NCBI RefSeq assembly: GCF_902459535.1
Contig: NZ_LR699554.1
Span: 2,542,001 to 2,606,000 of the forward strand
DNA: 64,000 nt
Reading direction: 5' to 3'
DNA from: Paraburkholderia dioscoreae
Lineage (GTDB): Bacteria > Pseudomonadota > Gammaproteobacteria > Burkholderiales > Burkholderiaceae
Below are positions 18,046-26,958 of the stretch, one piece after another. Below the pieces are notes generated by a model. That model did no database searches, was not told where the DNA came from, and saw nothing but the letters and a program-made list of their open reading frames with translations. The translations under genes were made by a program, and so were the position numbers. Each line of letters starts with the position of its first letter. The first letter of the stretch is position 1.

Positions 18046-18160
18046 AAGGCTCTCTCTTGCACGGCTCATAGGATGGCGCCTCACGTCGACGTCTCGAGCA
18101 ACAGACGCGGATGAGGCTGATCGATGAGCAGACGATACGGTGCGGCCTCGCGATTGGGGA

Positions 18161-18176
18161 AATACTAAAAAACGAT
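18161..18176 (-). promoter_or_regulatory. Repeated motif AATACTAAAAAACGAT, second copy
   Basis: It is identical to the 16 bases at 7680-7695 and lies 116 bases upstream of the PanE-like start codon. On the coding strand of that operon it reads ATCGTTTTTTAGTATT, sharing AGTATT with the sites at 25233 and 37982, which lie at similar distances from their genes. A role as activator or RNA-polymerase site is inferred. Confidence 0.55.
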
Positions 18177-18432
18177 GGTTCTAGCGTATCGGCGTATAGC
18201 TCGCCTGAACGCCTGGCGGCAATGCCGGCGGCCAGAAAATCACGGCCTTCCCCCACCGACATGACGTGGGCGACGAACTTCGCCAAGGCATTGATCTGAC
18301 GATATCCGCGAACGCATCGAATGAGACGATCCGTAAAGTTTTAGAGATGAATGCTTATGGAATATCTCGCGGGGTTTCGATAACTTATGGAAACAGCGAG
18401 TCGGCAGCCCGGTGTCTTTAACGGCTAGCCGG

Positions 18433-18459
18433 AAAAAAAAATGCCTGCACACCGGCATT
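18433..18459 (-). terminator. Hairpin with T-tract on the minus strand, in the SDR leader
   Basis: AATGCC (18440-18445) and GGCATT (18454-18459) form a six-base stem with an eight-base loop. Read on the minus strand it is followed by eight T residues, the form of an intrinsic terminator. It lies 19 bases before the SDR start codon on the opposite strand, so it may block antisense transcription into the 18.0-18.4 kb promoter region. The stem is short, so confidence is limited. Confidence 0.4.
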
Positions 18460-18477
18460 AAAAAAACGGAGACATGT

Positions 18478-19278
18478 ATGAGCAAACTCAGAAACCGGGT
18501 CGTCATCGTGACGGGCGCAGCGCAAGGCATGGGCCGGGCAATCGCAATCGAAGCCGCCCGCCAGGGCGCCGCATGGGTCACCGTGGCCGACCTGCAGGAA
18601 GACAAGGGCGTGGCAGCGGCTGAGGCAGTGAAAGACGCCGGTGCGAAATCCCTCTTCATCAAGACCGATCTCTCGAAAGCGGATTCGATCCGTCACATGA
18701 TCGAAGCAACCGCGGCCCACGCGGGCGGCATCGACGTGCTGGTGAACAACGCTGGCGTCACCGACGACGGACTCACCGGCCGCGCTCCCACGATCGAAGA
18801 TTTGCCGGAAGAGGTCTGGGACACCGTGATGAACGTCAACCTGAAGGCGATGTGGCTGGCTTCGAAATTCGCCGCGCCGTTTCTGCGCAAATCGACCTGC
18901 AGCCCGGCAATCGTCAATGGCGCCTCGGTTGCAAGCACGGTCGCCTATCCCGGTCTGCCCGCCTACGCGGCCAGCAAAGGCGGCGTCGTGATGCTGACGA
19001 AAGCGATCGCACTCGACCTCGCCGACGCCGGGATCCGCTGCAACGCCTATGTACCCGGCGCGATCGACACACCCATGCTGAGCCGAAGCCTCGCTCACGC
19101 GCAGGACCCCGAGAAGGCCCGCGCCCGTCTCTGGGGTACGCATCTGATCAAGCGGCTCGGTCTGCCGGAGGAAGTCGCCAGACTCGTGTGTTTCCTCGCC
19201 TCGGACGAAGCGTCGTTCTCAACGGGCAGCATGTTCGGCGTCGACGCCGGCACGCTGGCATGGCGCGGTGCGCACTAA
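18478..19278 (+). CDS. Short-chain dehydrogenase/reductase
   Basis: From ATG 18478 (CGGAGA upstream) the protein has 266 residues: 'VTGAAQGMGRAIA' cofactor loop (11-23), 'VNNAG' (89-93), catalytic Ser150, Tyr163 and Lys167, and 'PGAIDTPM' in the substrate loop. It is a classical NAD(P)-dependent SDR. It is transcribed away from the PanE-like operon and is followed by a LysR gene. Probable role is oxidation of a hydroxy intermediate; the substrate is not known. Confidence 0.9.
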   Translation: MSKLRNRVVIVTGAAQGMGRAIAIEAARQGAAWVTVADLQEDKGVAAAEAVKDAGAKSLFIKTDLSKADSIRHMIEATAAHAGGIDVLVNNAGVTDDGLTGRAPTIEDLPEEVWDTVMNVNLKAMWLASKFAAPFLRKSTCSPAIVNGASVASTVAYPGLPAYAASKGGVVMLTKAIALDLADAGIRCNAYVPGAIDTPMLSRSLAHAQDPEKARARLWGTHLIKRLGLPEEVARLVCFLASDEASFSTGSMFGVDAGTLAWRGAH

Positions 19279-19297
19279 TCCTACACCGGTGCTGAAC

Positions 19298-19435
19298 ATG
19301 ATGAAGATCGCCAATCTGCTGTGGCTCATCAGCCTCGCGCTTTACATGACGGATCCAGGCCGCGTGGCGTTCGACCCCACGCTCGTGAACGAGTATACGG
19401 CTGCCCTCCCCGCAGTCCGGCCCTCCGTCAGTTAG
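19298..19435 (+). CDS. Possible 45-residue protein with hydrophobic N-terminus
   Basis: An open frame 'MMKIANLLWLISLALYMT' followed by a soluble tail of about 27 residues ends at TAG 19433-19435. The first 18 residues could be a membrane helix or a signal. It fits exactly between the SDR stop and the LysR start on the same strand. There is no strong ribosome site and no known family, so it may be chance. Confidence 0.25.
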   Translation: MMKIANLLWLISLALYMTDPGRVAFDPTLVNEYTAALPAVRPSVS

Positions 19436-19464
19436 CGACACGAATTCAATCAAGGAGTGCAGAT

Positions 19465-20421
19465 ATGAACATGCGCCAGCTTCAATACTTCCTCGCGGTG
19501 GCTGCCGAATTGAATTTCACCCGCGCGTCCGAGCGCGTCAATATCGCGCAGCCCGCATTGAGCGCACAGATCATTTCACTCGAAGACGAACTCGGCACTG
19601 CGTTATTCACGCGCGAAAAACGCAAGGTTCTATTGACGCCGGCCGGCGATATTCTGGTGGAGCATGCACAGCGCGTGCTCAATACCGCGTCCGCTGCGAT
19701 TGCCGCGGTGCGCGCATCGGGACGCGGCGCCCGCGCGCATCTGATCGTTGGCTCGATCTATACCGCGATCTACTGCTTTCTGCCGAATACGCTACGCCTG
19801 TTCAAGGCGCTCGCCCCCGAATCCGATGTCAGTCTTCAGGAGATGACCATCTCGCAGCAGATTTCGGCGCTCAAGGAAGGTGCGATCGAAGTCGGCCTGG
19901 TGCGCGGCCACGTGTACGATCACAATATCGTGACCGAGCTTCTGTATCGCGAACTTCTGGTGGTCGCGGTCCCTGCGGGCAGCGAATACGACGTACCGGG
20001 GCCGGTCAATCTGCACGATCTCGCGACGTGGCCGTTGATCGCGGTAGCGCGAGGCACAGCGACGGAGCGTGGTTACGGTGACCGCATCCTCGATATCTTC
20101 GAAGACGACAACCTCAAGCCGAACATCGCCAAAGAAGCGCACGACATGCATACGTCCGCGTGTCTCGTGGCGGCCGGTGTGGGTGTGGCGGTCGTACCGG
20201 CCGTCATGCAGTTGATGCAGCCGCTCGGCGTCGCTTATCGCCCGCTGAACGCCGACACGCCGGGCGTGTCGCTCTCGCTTGCCTGGCATAAGGACCGCGT
20301 GCCGCCGCTGCTCGGCGCATGGCGCGAGGCCGCGCGTGCGAATGCGGCGGAACTGACCGCCCGGCATCCGCAATACTTCCTCGACACCTCGCGCCCGGAT
20401 CTGATTGAACAGGCCGCCTGA
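19465..20421 (+). CDS. LysR-family transcriptional regulator
   Basis: ATG 19465 is preceded by AAGGAG at eight bases, giving 318 residues. 'MNMRQLQYFLAVAAELNFTR' and 'IAQPALSAQIISLEDELG' form the winged helix-turn-helix (1-60); the effector domain follows. It resembles CatR/BenM-type activators in its DNA-binding region. It lies head-to-tail with the SDR and converges on the CoA-transferase operon, with only two bases between stops. A regulator of the SDR or of the long minus-strand operon is plausible. Confidence 0.93.
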   Translation: MNMRQLQYFLAVAAELNFTRASERVNIAQPALSAQIISLEDELGTALFTREKRKVLLTPAGDILVEHAQRVLNTASAAIAAVRASGRGARAHLIVGSIYTAIYCFLPNTLRLFKALAPESDVSLQEMTISQQISALKEGAIEVGLVRGHVYDHNIVTELLYRELLVVAVPAGSEYDVPGPVNLHDLATWPLIAVARGTATERGYGDRILDIFEDDNLKPNIAKEAHDMHTSACLVAAGVGVAVVPAVMQLMQPLGVAYRPLNADTPGVSLSLAWHKDRVPPLLGAWREAARANAAELTARHPQYFLDTSRPDLIEQAA

Positions 20422-20423
20422 CA

Positions 20424-21590
20424 TCAGGGCTCCTCTTCCAGCCAACGGACCAGCGCTTCGCTGTGCTCGCCGAGCAGCGGCGCACCCGCCACTTCTTTCG
20501 ATGGCGCACCGTGAAAGCGGACCGGCGGGCGCATTTCCAGGTAGTCGCCCTCTGTCGCATGCGTCTTGCGACGGAAGAACCCGACAGCCTGCAAATGCGG
20601 ATCATCGAGCACCTCGTTCAGACCCTTCACTTCGGCAGCGGGAATGTCGTGCTGCGCCATCAACTCGAGCCAGTAACGCAGTGGCTTTCCCGCGACGATT
20701 CTTGCCAGTTCCGCCTGCATCCGGTCCAGTGCGTTGAAGCGCTCACGCGCGCTGGTCAGCCCTTCACGTTGCAGAAAACCGGCCTGATCGGTTACCTCGA
20801 AGAAACGGACCCAGCGTGCGTCGGTATAAGGCGCGATCGACAGATAGCCGTCCAGACACTTCACAGGCTGACGCAACGGATCGAGTTGCCGCGGGTAACC
20901 CGCCGTATCGTTCGGCGGCACGAACGCGCGTCCGTACAGATGATCCTGCATCAGGAAATGCGTGAAGCTTTCGAACATCGGCACTTCCACCGCTTGTCCA
21001 AGGCCAGTACGCTCGCGATGCAGCAATGCGCCGAGCACCGCGTAAGTGGCATGCAATCCGGCAACCTTGTCGGCCATCGCCATTGGCAGGAAACGGGGGG
21101 CGGGATTGCCGTCGGTGCGTGGCAACAGGCTGGCCGCGCCGGAAGCCGCCTGAATGATGTCGTCGTAAGCCGGCTTGCCGGCGAGTGGTCCGCCTTCACC
21201 GAAACCGGAGCAATGCACATAGACGAGATCGGGGCGGATCGCTTTCGCCGACTCGTAGGTCAAGCCCAGTCGCTCGATCGCATCGCTGCGCAGATTGTGG
21301 ATGAACACGTCGCTGCGTTTCACCAGCCGCCGCAGCGCGGCGATCCCGCGCGGCGTCTTCAGATCCCATACCACCGAGCGCTTGCCGCGATTCAACGTCA
21401 TATGCGCAGGGCCCATGCCGCGTGTGACCACGGGTTGTCCCACGCGACGAATTTCATCGCCGGAACACGACTCGATCTTGACGACGTCGGCCCCCATTTC
21501 GGCAAGCGTCGCCGTGCAGTAAGGGCCGAAGATCACCGATGTCATATCGAGTATGCGAATGCCGTCGAGTATCGGAGAAGCCGTTGTCAT
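20424..21590 (-). CDS. CaiB/BaiF family CoA-transferase (second of three)
   Basis: The 388-residue protein shows 'GIRILDMTSVIFGPYCTATL', 'GADVVKIESCSGD', 'NRGKRSVVWDLK', catalytic Asp174 in 'MAMADKVAG', and 'RERTGLGQAVEVPMFES'. It is a complete family III CoA-transferase, expected to activate a carboxylic acid using CoA from another thioester. It is the last gene of the unit SDR, P450, ferredoxin, reductase, CoA-transferase, so the acid it activates is probably formed after the P450 step. Confidence 0.92.
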   Translation of the reverse strand: MTTASPILDGIRILDMTSVIFGPYCTATLAEMGADVVKIESCSGDEIRRVGQPVVTRGMGPAHMTLNRGKRSVVWDLKTPRGIAALRRLVKRSDVFIHNLRSDAIERLGLTYESAKAIRPDLVYVHCSGFGEGGPLAGKPAYDDIIQAASGAASLLPRTDGNPAPRFLPMAMADKVAGLHATYAVLGALLHRERTGLGQAVEVPMFESFTHFLMQDHLYGRAFVPPNDTAGYPRQLDPLRQPVKCLDGYLSIAPYTDARWVRFFEVTDQAGFLQREGLTSARERFNALDRMQAELARIVAGKPLRYWLELMAQHDIPAAEVKGLNEVLDDPHLQAVGFFRRKTHATEGDYLEMRPPVRFHGAPSKEVAGAPLLGEHSEALVRWLEEEP

Positions 21591-21623
21591 GGTTTTGTGC
21601 CGTGTGCCTTTCGTCGTGCGCCT

Positions 21624-22877
21624 TCAGACCGTCGCCGCCGCGTTCAGCAGCGACTTGAGATCGAAAGCGGGATCCGCAGCCTGGGCAAGTGAAGGACTGA
21701 TGCGCTGCTGCAGCAATCGCCGCGCAGCCATGTGATCGGCAGGCCGGTTAAAGGACTCGACGCCCGTGAGCCGGCCCTGCCGGAAACGCAATACCGAGAA
21801 TGCGCCCGCGCAGGGATCGCCGCGCAGTACGCTCGCATCGAGCCGGCGTGCGACGCCCGCGATTTGCAACCGCATGCCGCCCTGATCGCTCCAGAACACC
21901 GGCACCTGGTCGTAGCGTGGCGTGTCTGCGGTCCCAACGATACGGCGGGCGACATAGCACGCCTGGTCCACGGCGTTCTGAACCGATTCGAGGCGCAAAC
22001 GGTCACCCTCATCGAAGGCATACGGGAACGCAGCACAATCGCCGATGGCCGAGATCGCCGGATCACTGGTGCGCAATTGCCCGTCGACCATCAAGCCGTT
22101 GAATACCTCGAGGCCGCATGCAAGACCCAGCTCGCTGTTCGGCACGACACCGATCGCGATCAGCACGAGATCGGCCTCAAGTAGGCCTCCGTCGGCCAGT
22201 TTGACCGCGGTGACGCGGCCTTCCTGTGAGCAGATGGCATCGACACGCGCACTCAACGAAAAGCTGACCCCCGCCGCACGATGATGCCGCAGACAGGCTT
22301 CCGACATCTCCTCCGATAGCGCACGCTGCATCACGCGTTCAACCGACTCGACGACATGCACGTCGCAGCCCTGCGCTTTCGCCACGCTGGCCACTTCCAG
22401 CCCGAGAAATCCCGCGCCGATTACGACGACACGACGCGCGTCGTGCAAGCTCGACGTCAGCGCCGCAGCCTCTGCCACAGTCCGCAACGAGAAAACGCCT
22501 TGCACTGACATGTCCATCGCCGGCAGAGAGCGGTTGCGCGCACCGGTGGCGAGGATCAGATGGTCGTACTCCAGCGCCTTCCCCGACGATAGCCTCACAC
22601 GCTTGCTGTGCCGCTCGATCGCATCGACATGCGCGTCGGGCAGATGCTCGATGCGCTGATCGTCGAACCACGCCGCGGTTTCCAGATGCAGCTCTTCGTC
22701 CGCGAGGTCGCCGCCCAGATATGACTTGGACAGCGGCGGCCGCTGGTACGGCAAGCCCGGCTCATTGCCGATCAACTGAATCGCACCGGCGTAACCCTCG
22801 CTTCGCAACGCGCTCGCTGCCTGGACCCCGGCCTGGCCCGCGCCGACGATCACGACCGAACGCGGCATCGTGGTCAT
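21624..22877 (-). CDS. FAD-dependent ferredoxin reductase (putidaredoxin-reductase type)
   Basis: The 417-residue protein has the FAD motif 'VVIVGAGQAGVQAASAL' (8-24), 'PYQRPPLSKSYL', the NAD(P) motif 'VVVIGAGFLGLEVAS' near 150, and 'AIGDCAAFP' near 275, followed by the C-terminal reductase domain ('VPVFWSDQ'). It passes electrons from NADH to a ferredoxin. The ferredoxin gene overlaps it by four bases (ATGA) and the P450 lies next upstream, so the three form one class I P450 system. Confidence 0.93.
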   Translation of the reverse strand: MTTMPRSVVIVGAGQAGVQAASALRSEGYAGAIQLIGNEPGLPYQRPPLSKSYLGGDLADEELHLETAAWFDDQRIEHLPDAHVDAIERHSKRVRLSSGKALEYDHLILATGARNRSLPAMDMSVQGVFSLRTVAEAAALTSSLHDARRVVVIGAGFLGLEVASVAKAQGCDVHVVESVERVMQRALSEEMSEACLRHHRAAGVSFSLSARVDAICSQEGRVTAVKLADGGLLEADLVLIAIGVVPNSELGLACGLEVFNGLMVDGQLRTSDPAISAIGDCAAFPYAFDEGDRLRLESVQNAVDQACYVARRIVGTADTPRYDQVPVFWSDQGGMRLQIAGVARRLDASVLRGDPCAGAFSVLRFRQGRLTGVESFNRPADHMAARRLLQQRISPSLAQAADPAFDLKSLLNAAATV

Positions 22878-23125
22878 TGCGCGTTCTCCTCTGGCGCGAG
22901 ATCGTCCGCCACCTTCTCGACCTTGATGGCTTTAGACGGACATTTGCGCGACGCGCTGAGCACCTTCTCGTAGAGCGCCTCGTCGGGTGTCTCCTGCAAC
23001 AGTTTGACGACCCCATCCTCGTCGCGCTGGTCGAACACCTCGCTGGAAGACAGCACGCACAACCCCGCCCCCACGCACACGCTCTGGTCCACCGACACCC
23101 GCAGTTTGAAACCGTTATTCGACAT
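22874..23125 (-). CDS. Three-cysteine [3Fe-4S]-type ferredoxin for P450
   Basis: From ATG 23125 (AAGGAG eight bases upstream) the protein has 83 residues. The only cluster motif is Cys17-x5-Cys23 ('CVGAGLC') with Cys62-Pro ('KCPSKAI'); the position occupied by Cys in [4Fe-4S] versions is Ala. This is the pattern of single-cluster [3Fe-4S] ferredoxins that feed bacterial P450s. It is co-translated with the ferredoxin reductase and sits 40 bases downstream of the P450 gene. Confidence 0.9.
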   Translation of the reverse strand: MSNNGFKLRVSVDQSVCVGAGLCVLSSSEVFDQRDEDGVVKLLQETPDEALYEKVLSASRKCPSKAIKVEKVADDLAPEENAQ

Positions 23126-23165
23126 GTCACTCTCCTTCGTCCGGACGGACCGGATCACTTGATAT

Positions 23166-24377
23166 TCACCAGGTCACCGGCAGGGTTTCAAGCCCCTGCA
23201 CGAAGTGGTCGCCTTTGCCCTTGACCTGCTCCAGCGGAACCGCAAAGCGTAGCGTTGGAATCCGCTGAAACAACGTGGCGAACACTGCTTGCAACTCGAC
23301 GCGCGCGAGCGGCTGGCCGAGACACTGGTGAATGCCGTAACTGAACGCAACGTGATGATCGGCCTTGCGTGTGATGTCGAATTTTTGCGGATTCTCGAAT
23401 GCGCTCGCATCGTGATTCGCGCCGGAAATCAGCGCGACGACACCGTCGCCCTTGCGGATCAGTTGTCCCGCGACCTCGACATCTTCAAGCGCGACACGGA
23501 AGGCGTTGTAGTGGACGATCGTGTGAAAGCGCAGCATCTCCTCCACCGCATTGCGCAACAACGACGGATCGTTGCGCAGCAATTCGAGCTGGTCCGGGTT
23601 TGTCAGAAAGCTGTACACGCCGAGAGCCATCTGGTTGGCCGTGGTTTCATGGCCCGCCATCAACAGCAGCTCCGCCATAATGACAAGCTCGCGATGAGTC
23701 AGATGGCCTGGCCGCACCTGTTCGACGATCAGCCGGCTCAGCAGGTCCTCCCGGCCGTCGGCCACTTTCGCGCGCTCGGTAATCAGGTCGTCGAGGTAAG
23801 TCAGGATACGATCCGACGCCGCCTTGGGGATCGAAGGGTCGACATCGAGCAGCACCTTCAGCCGGCTTTGCTCCTGAAAGAAGCCATGATCCTTGCCCGG
23901 CACATCGAGCAGTCCCGCGATGACTTCCGAGGTCAGCGGCAGGAACAGGTCTTCCACCAGATTGGCGGGCGGACCCTTGGCGAGCAGTTCATCGAGCAAG
24001 CGGTTGAAAATCGAATCGATTCGCGGCCGCATCGCGCTCACGCGCTTGATCATGAACTCCTTCGTCAACATGCGCCGGAAGCGGCCATGCTCGGGAGGAT
24101 CCATGCGAATGAACGCGGGCTCCAGATCCAGCACCGCATTGCGCGCGGGCGACAGACTCGGAAAACCTGTTACATGCGGATCGCCGCTGAAGCGGTTGTC
24201 GCCCAGCACGGCCCGCACGTCGTCGTAGCGCGTGAATAGCCAGGCGTCCTTGCCGTCCCACATCTGTACTTTGGTCGGGCCCGCGTGCTGCTGGAATTCC
24301 TGATACTCCTGCGGAGGGAGAAACGGACATTGTCGCGGCATGGGAAATGCCGGCTTGCTGAATGGACATCCAGACAT
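23166..24377 (-). CDS. Bacterial class I cytochrome P450 (second paralogue)
   Basis: ATG 24377 follows GGAGG closely and is preferred to ATG 24392. The 403-residue protein has 'MAGHETT' (240-246), the ExxR in 'EEMLRF', and 'FSYGIHQCLGQPLAR' with Cys352 as heme ligand. 'RMDPPEHGRFRRMLTKEF' matches the other P450 closely. With its own ferredoxin and reductase directly downstream and an SDR directly upstream, it forms a self-contained hydroxylase unit. Substrate unknown; the paralogue pair suggests two successive or alternative hydroxylations. Confidence 0.95.
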   Translation of the reverse strand: MSGCPFSKPAFPMPRQCPFLPPQEYQEFQQHAGPTKVQMWDGKDAWLFTRYDDVRAVLGDNRFSGDPHVTGFPSLSPARNAVLDLEPAFIRMDPPEHGRFRRMLTKEFMIKRVSAMRPRIDSIFNRLLDELLAKGPPANLVEDLFLPLTSEVIAGLLDVPGKDHGFFQEQSRLKVLLDVDPSIPKAASDRILTYLDDLITERAKVADGREDLLSRLIVEQVRPGHLTHRELVIMAELLLMAGHETTANQMALGVYSFLTNPDQLELLRNDPSLLRNAVEEMLRFHTIVHYNAFRVALEDVEVAGQLIRKGDGVVALISGANHDASAFENPQKFDITRKADHHVAFSYGIHQCLGQPLARVELQAVFATLFQRIPTLRFAVPLEQVKGKGDHFVQGLETLPVTW

Positions 24378-24426
24378 GTTTCCTCCGGTCACATTGATCA
24401 GTGAGAGCGTCTTTTCCAGAGGAAAG

Positions 24427-25122
24427 TCACAGTCCGCCGTTGACGTCGAGCGTCGCGCCCGTCACATAACGCGCATCGTCGCTGACCAGAAAGCCGACCG
24501 CCGACGCAATCTCTTCCGGCTCCGCCGCGCGTTGCAGGCCCGAACTTGCAATCAGCTTGTCGCGCACGGCCTTCGGCACCTTCTCGCCCATCGCCGTGTT
24601 GATCGTACCGGGGGACACGGCGGCGACACGAATGCCATGCGGTCCCAGCGGCTTGGCCAGACTCTTGGTCAGGTTGACGATAGCGGCCTTCGAGCCACCG
24701 TAATCGGTCACGCCGCTACCCAGCGTCGCGACAATGGAGGCCAGGTTGACGATCACGCCACCGCCGCCCGCTTCGATCAGGCGTTTCGCGACTTCCTGGC
24801 TCAGAAAGAACGGCGCGCGCGTGTTGACGCCGTAGGTAAAGTCGTAATCGGAAGGCGCGATGTCGAAGAACGTCTTGCCATGCCAGACGCCCGCATTGTT
24901 CACCAGCACCCGGATCGTGCCGTACTGCTCGTCGATCGCGGCGACCGATGCAGTGATCTGCTCGTAATCGGTCACATCGCATTTGCGATACGCGTAATCA
25001 CCCTTTCCCGTATCGGCAATGTCCATCCCGACAACGGTGTAACCGCGCTGTGTCAGGTCTTTGCAAATCGCCTGCCCGGTCAGGCCATTGGAACCCGTGA
25101 CTACTGCAACTTTGTTCGTCAT
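24427..25122 (-). CDS. Short-chain dehydrogenase/reductase, first gene of the P450 operon
   Basis: The 231-residue protein has 'VVTGSNGLTG' (7-16), 'VNNAGVW' (74-80), catalytic Ser129, Tyr141 and Lys145 (YGGSK), and a C-terminal 'LDVNGGL'. The glycine loop reads TGxxGxxG rather than the classical TGxxxGxG. It leads the operon SDR-P450-ferredoxin-reductase-CoA-transferase, and probably oxidises the alcohol formed by the P450. The shared motif at 25233 lies 111 bases upstream. Confidence 0.9.
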   Translation of the reverse strand: MTNKVAVVTGSNGLTGQAICKDLTQRGYTVVGMDIADTGKGDYAYRKCDVTDYEQITASVAAIDEQYGTIRVLVNNAGVWHGKTFFDIAPSDYDFTYGVNTRAPFFLSQEVAKRLIEAGGGGVIVNLASIVATLGSGVTDYGGSKAAIVNLTKSLAKPLGPHGIRVAAVSPGTINTAMGEKVPKAVRDKLIASSGLQRAAEPEEIASAVGFLVSDDARYVTGATLDVNGGL

Positions 25123-25232
25123 GCGTCACCTCATCTCACGATATAGTTTTGGATCGACTGTTCAAGTCCGTGCTTTGCGCGGTTGTTCTGCAAAGCCTCA
25201 GACTCAAGATTCGACTTAAAGCGCAGTCTGGT

Positions 25233-25245
25233 CCAATACTGTTTT
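25233..25245 (-). promoter_or_regulatory. Shared upstream motif AAAACAGTATTGG, copy 1
   Basis: On the coding strand of the SDR-P450 operon the sequence is AAAACAGTATTGG, 111 bases before the start codon. AAACAGTATTGG is repeated exactly at 37982-37993 upstream of the monooxygenase operon, and AAAATCGTATTGG occurs at 38056. The repetition at like distances suggests a common regulator or promoter class. Confidence 0.6.
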
Positions 25246-25302
25246 ACGAGATCGTGAGACCGATTTCTTATCGTTTGAAGGAGGCGCGGAGAATGTGACG
25301 AT

Positions 25303-26958
25303 CTATCGCCTGAGTACACGCCCTGCTTGCTCGCGATCCCAGCAATCGGCCGTGACGCCTTCATTGCGCAGCCGGTATTTTTCGACACGTTCGCTCGGCG
25401 TTTTTGGCAGTGCCGATCGGAAAGCGATAAAGCGAGGTATTGCGAAGTAAGCGAGTCGCGGCTCACACCAATCGATCAATTCTTCTTCCGTCACGACATG
25501 TCCGGGCCTAAGCACGATCACCGCCTTGACATCGTCCTCGCCGAGTTCGGACGGCACGCCCACCACACAAGACTCCACCACCGCTGGATGGGCGCTGATC
25601 ACCGCCTCGACCTCGAACGACGAAATGTTTTCGCCGCGCCGCCGTAACGCCTGCTTCTTCCGGTCGACGAAGAAAAAATACCCCTCGTCGTCCTGGGTCG
25701 CCAGATCGCCCGTGTGAATCCACAGGTTGCGAAACAGTTCGAGCGTCGCATCGGGGTTCTTGTAGTATCCCGTCGTGCCCAGATGCGGACGTTGCGGCCT
25801 CACCACGAGCTCCCCGACCTGGCCCGCGGGAACCGGGTTGTCGCGATCGTCGACCAGTTGCACGTCATAGCCGGTAATCGCCTTGCCGCATGATCCGGGT
25901 TTGCGCGCATCGAACGGATTGACGATACAACTGCTGGATTCGGTCATGCCATAAAGTTCCAGCAGTCGCGTATTGAATCGCTGCTCGAATGCGTGCCACA
26001 GGTGCTTTGGCGCGGCCGCGCCCACCATCAGGCGCAATGGGTTGTCGCCGTCTTCCGGGCAGGCTTGCTGCTTCATCAGGATCGACACCATTCCGCCGAT
26101 ATATTTCGCCGACGTGCACTCCCAGCGCCGGCAGTCGTCGAACATCCTGCTCGCGGAAAAACGTTCGACCAGAACCGCCTTCGCGCCGGTCAGAAGCGCG
26201 GGTCCTGTCGTTCCGTGCGCGCTGGTGTGAAAGAACGGCAGGCCGGTGTAGAGCACGTCGTCTTCCGTATAACGTGCGTAGCGCACCGCTTCCGACCAGA
26301 TCTCGTACCAGTAGTGATGGCTCATCATCACGCCTTTCGACAGACCGGTGGTGCCTGACGTGTAGGAGATCGTCGCAAGACTCCTGAAATCGACGACGAT
26401 ATCGGGCGCTTTTTCTGAGCGGGCGAGCAGATCGTCGAACCGCAGGTTCTCCACGCCCGGCCACGCATCGAGCCGCACCGTGGGGTTGTCCGCGACCACA
26501 ATCGAATGACGCAACTTCGGGAGCCGATCCGCAATCGTGCCGAGCGCCGTAAAAAAGCCGTCCTCGGCGATCAACGCGATACAGTCCGCCTGATCGATCT
26601 GGTATGCGAGGCCCTCACCCTTAAGGGCGATATTGATCGGCACGCACACCGCGCCGATGCGGTTGAGCGCGAACCACGCAAGCAGAAACTCCACGCGGTT
26701 CGACAGCATCAGCGCGACCTTGTCCTCGGGGCGGATATCCAGCGCGAGGAGACCGTTCGCGACACGATTCACCAGCAGATTCAACTGTTCGTACGTGATG
26801 GCGCGATCGCGGAACTGGAACACCTCGCGATACGGCTGCCGGCGCGCCTTGTCCTCGATGATCCGGCCGATCACGCGATCCGGCTGCGCATACTCGTCCA
26901 TTTTCCAGCTCGCCCACTTGCGTTCGGCGCGCTCGAATTTATCGTCCCATTGGCCCAT
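25303..26958 (-). CDS. Acyl-CoA ligase of the CaiC-like AMP-forming family
   Basis: From ATG 26958 (AAAGGA nine bases upstream) the protein has 551 residues. The core motifs are 'ISYTSGTTGLSKGVMM' (P-loop), 'LYGMTESS', 'WIHTGDLA' and the C-terminal catalytic Lys in 'LPKTPSERVEK'. It activates a carboxylic acid to its CoA thioester through an acyl-adenylate. The closest architecture is crotonobetaine/carnitine-CoA ligase and related terpenoid or steroid acid ligases. The gene overlaps the thioesterase gene by 20 bases. Longer in-frame starts up to 27198 run through the thioesterase and were rejected. Confidence 0.93.
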   Translation of the reverse strand: MGQWDDKFERAERKWASWKMDEYAQPDRVIGRIIEDKARRQPYREVFQFRDRAITYEQLNLLVNRVANGLLALDIRPEDKVALMLSNRVEFLLAWFALNRIGAVCVPINIALKGEGLAYQIDQADCIALIAEDGFFTALGTIADRLPKLRHSIVVADNPTVRLDAWPGVENLRFDDLLARSEKAPDIVVDFRSLATISYTSGTTGLSKGVMMSHHYWYEIWSEAVRYARYTEDDVLYTGLPFFHTSAHGTTGPALLTGAKAVLVERFSASRMFDDCRRWECTSAKYIGGMVSILMKQQACPEDGDNPLRLMVGAAAPKHLWHAFEQRFNTRLLELYGMTESSSCIVNPFDARKPGSCGKAITGYDVQLVDDRDNPVPAGQVGELVVRPQRPHLGTTGYYKNPDATLELFRNLWIHTGDLATQDDEGYFFFVDRKKQALRRRGENISSFEVEAVISAHPAVVESCVVGVPSELGEDDVKAVIVLRPGHVVTEEELIDWCEPRLAYFAIPRFIAFRSALPKTPSERVEKYRLRNEGVTADCWDREQAGRVLRR

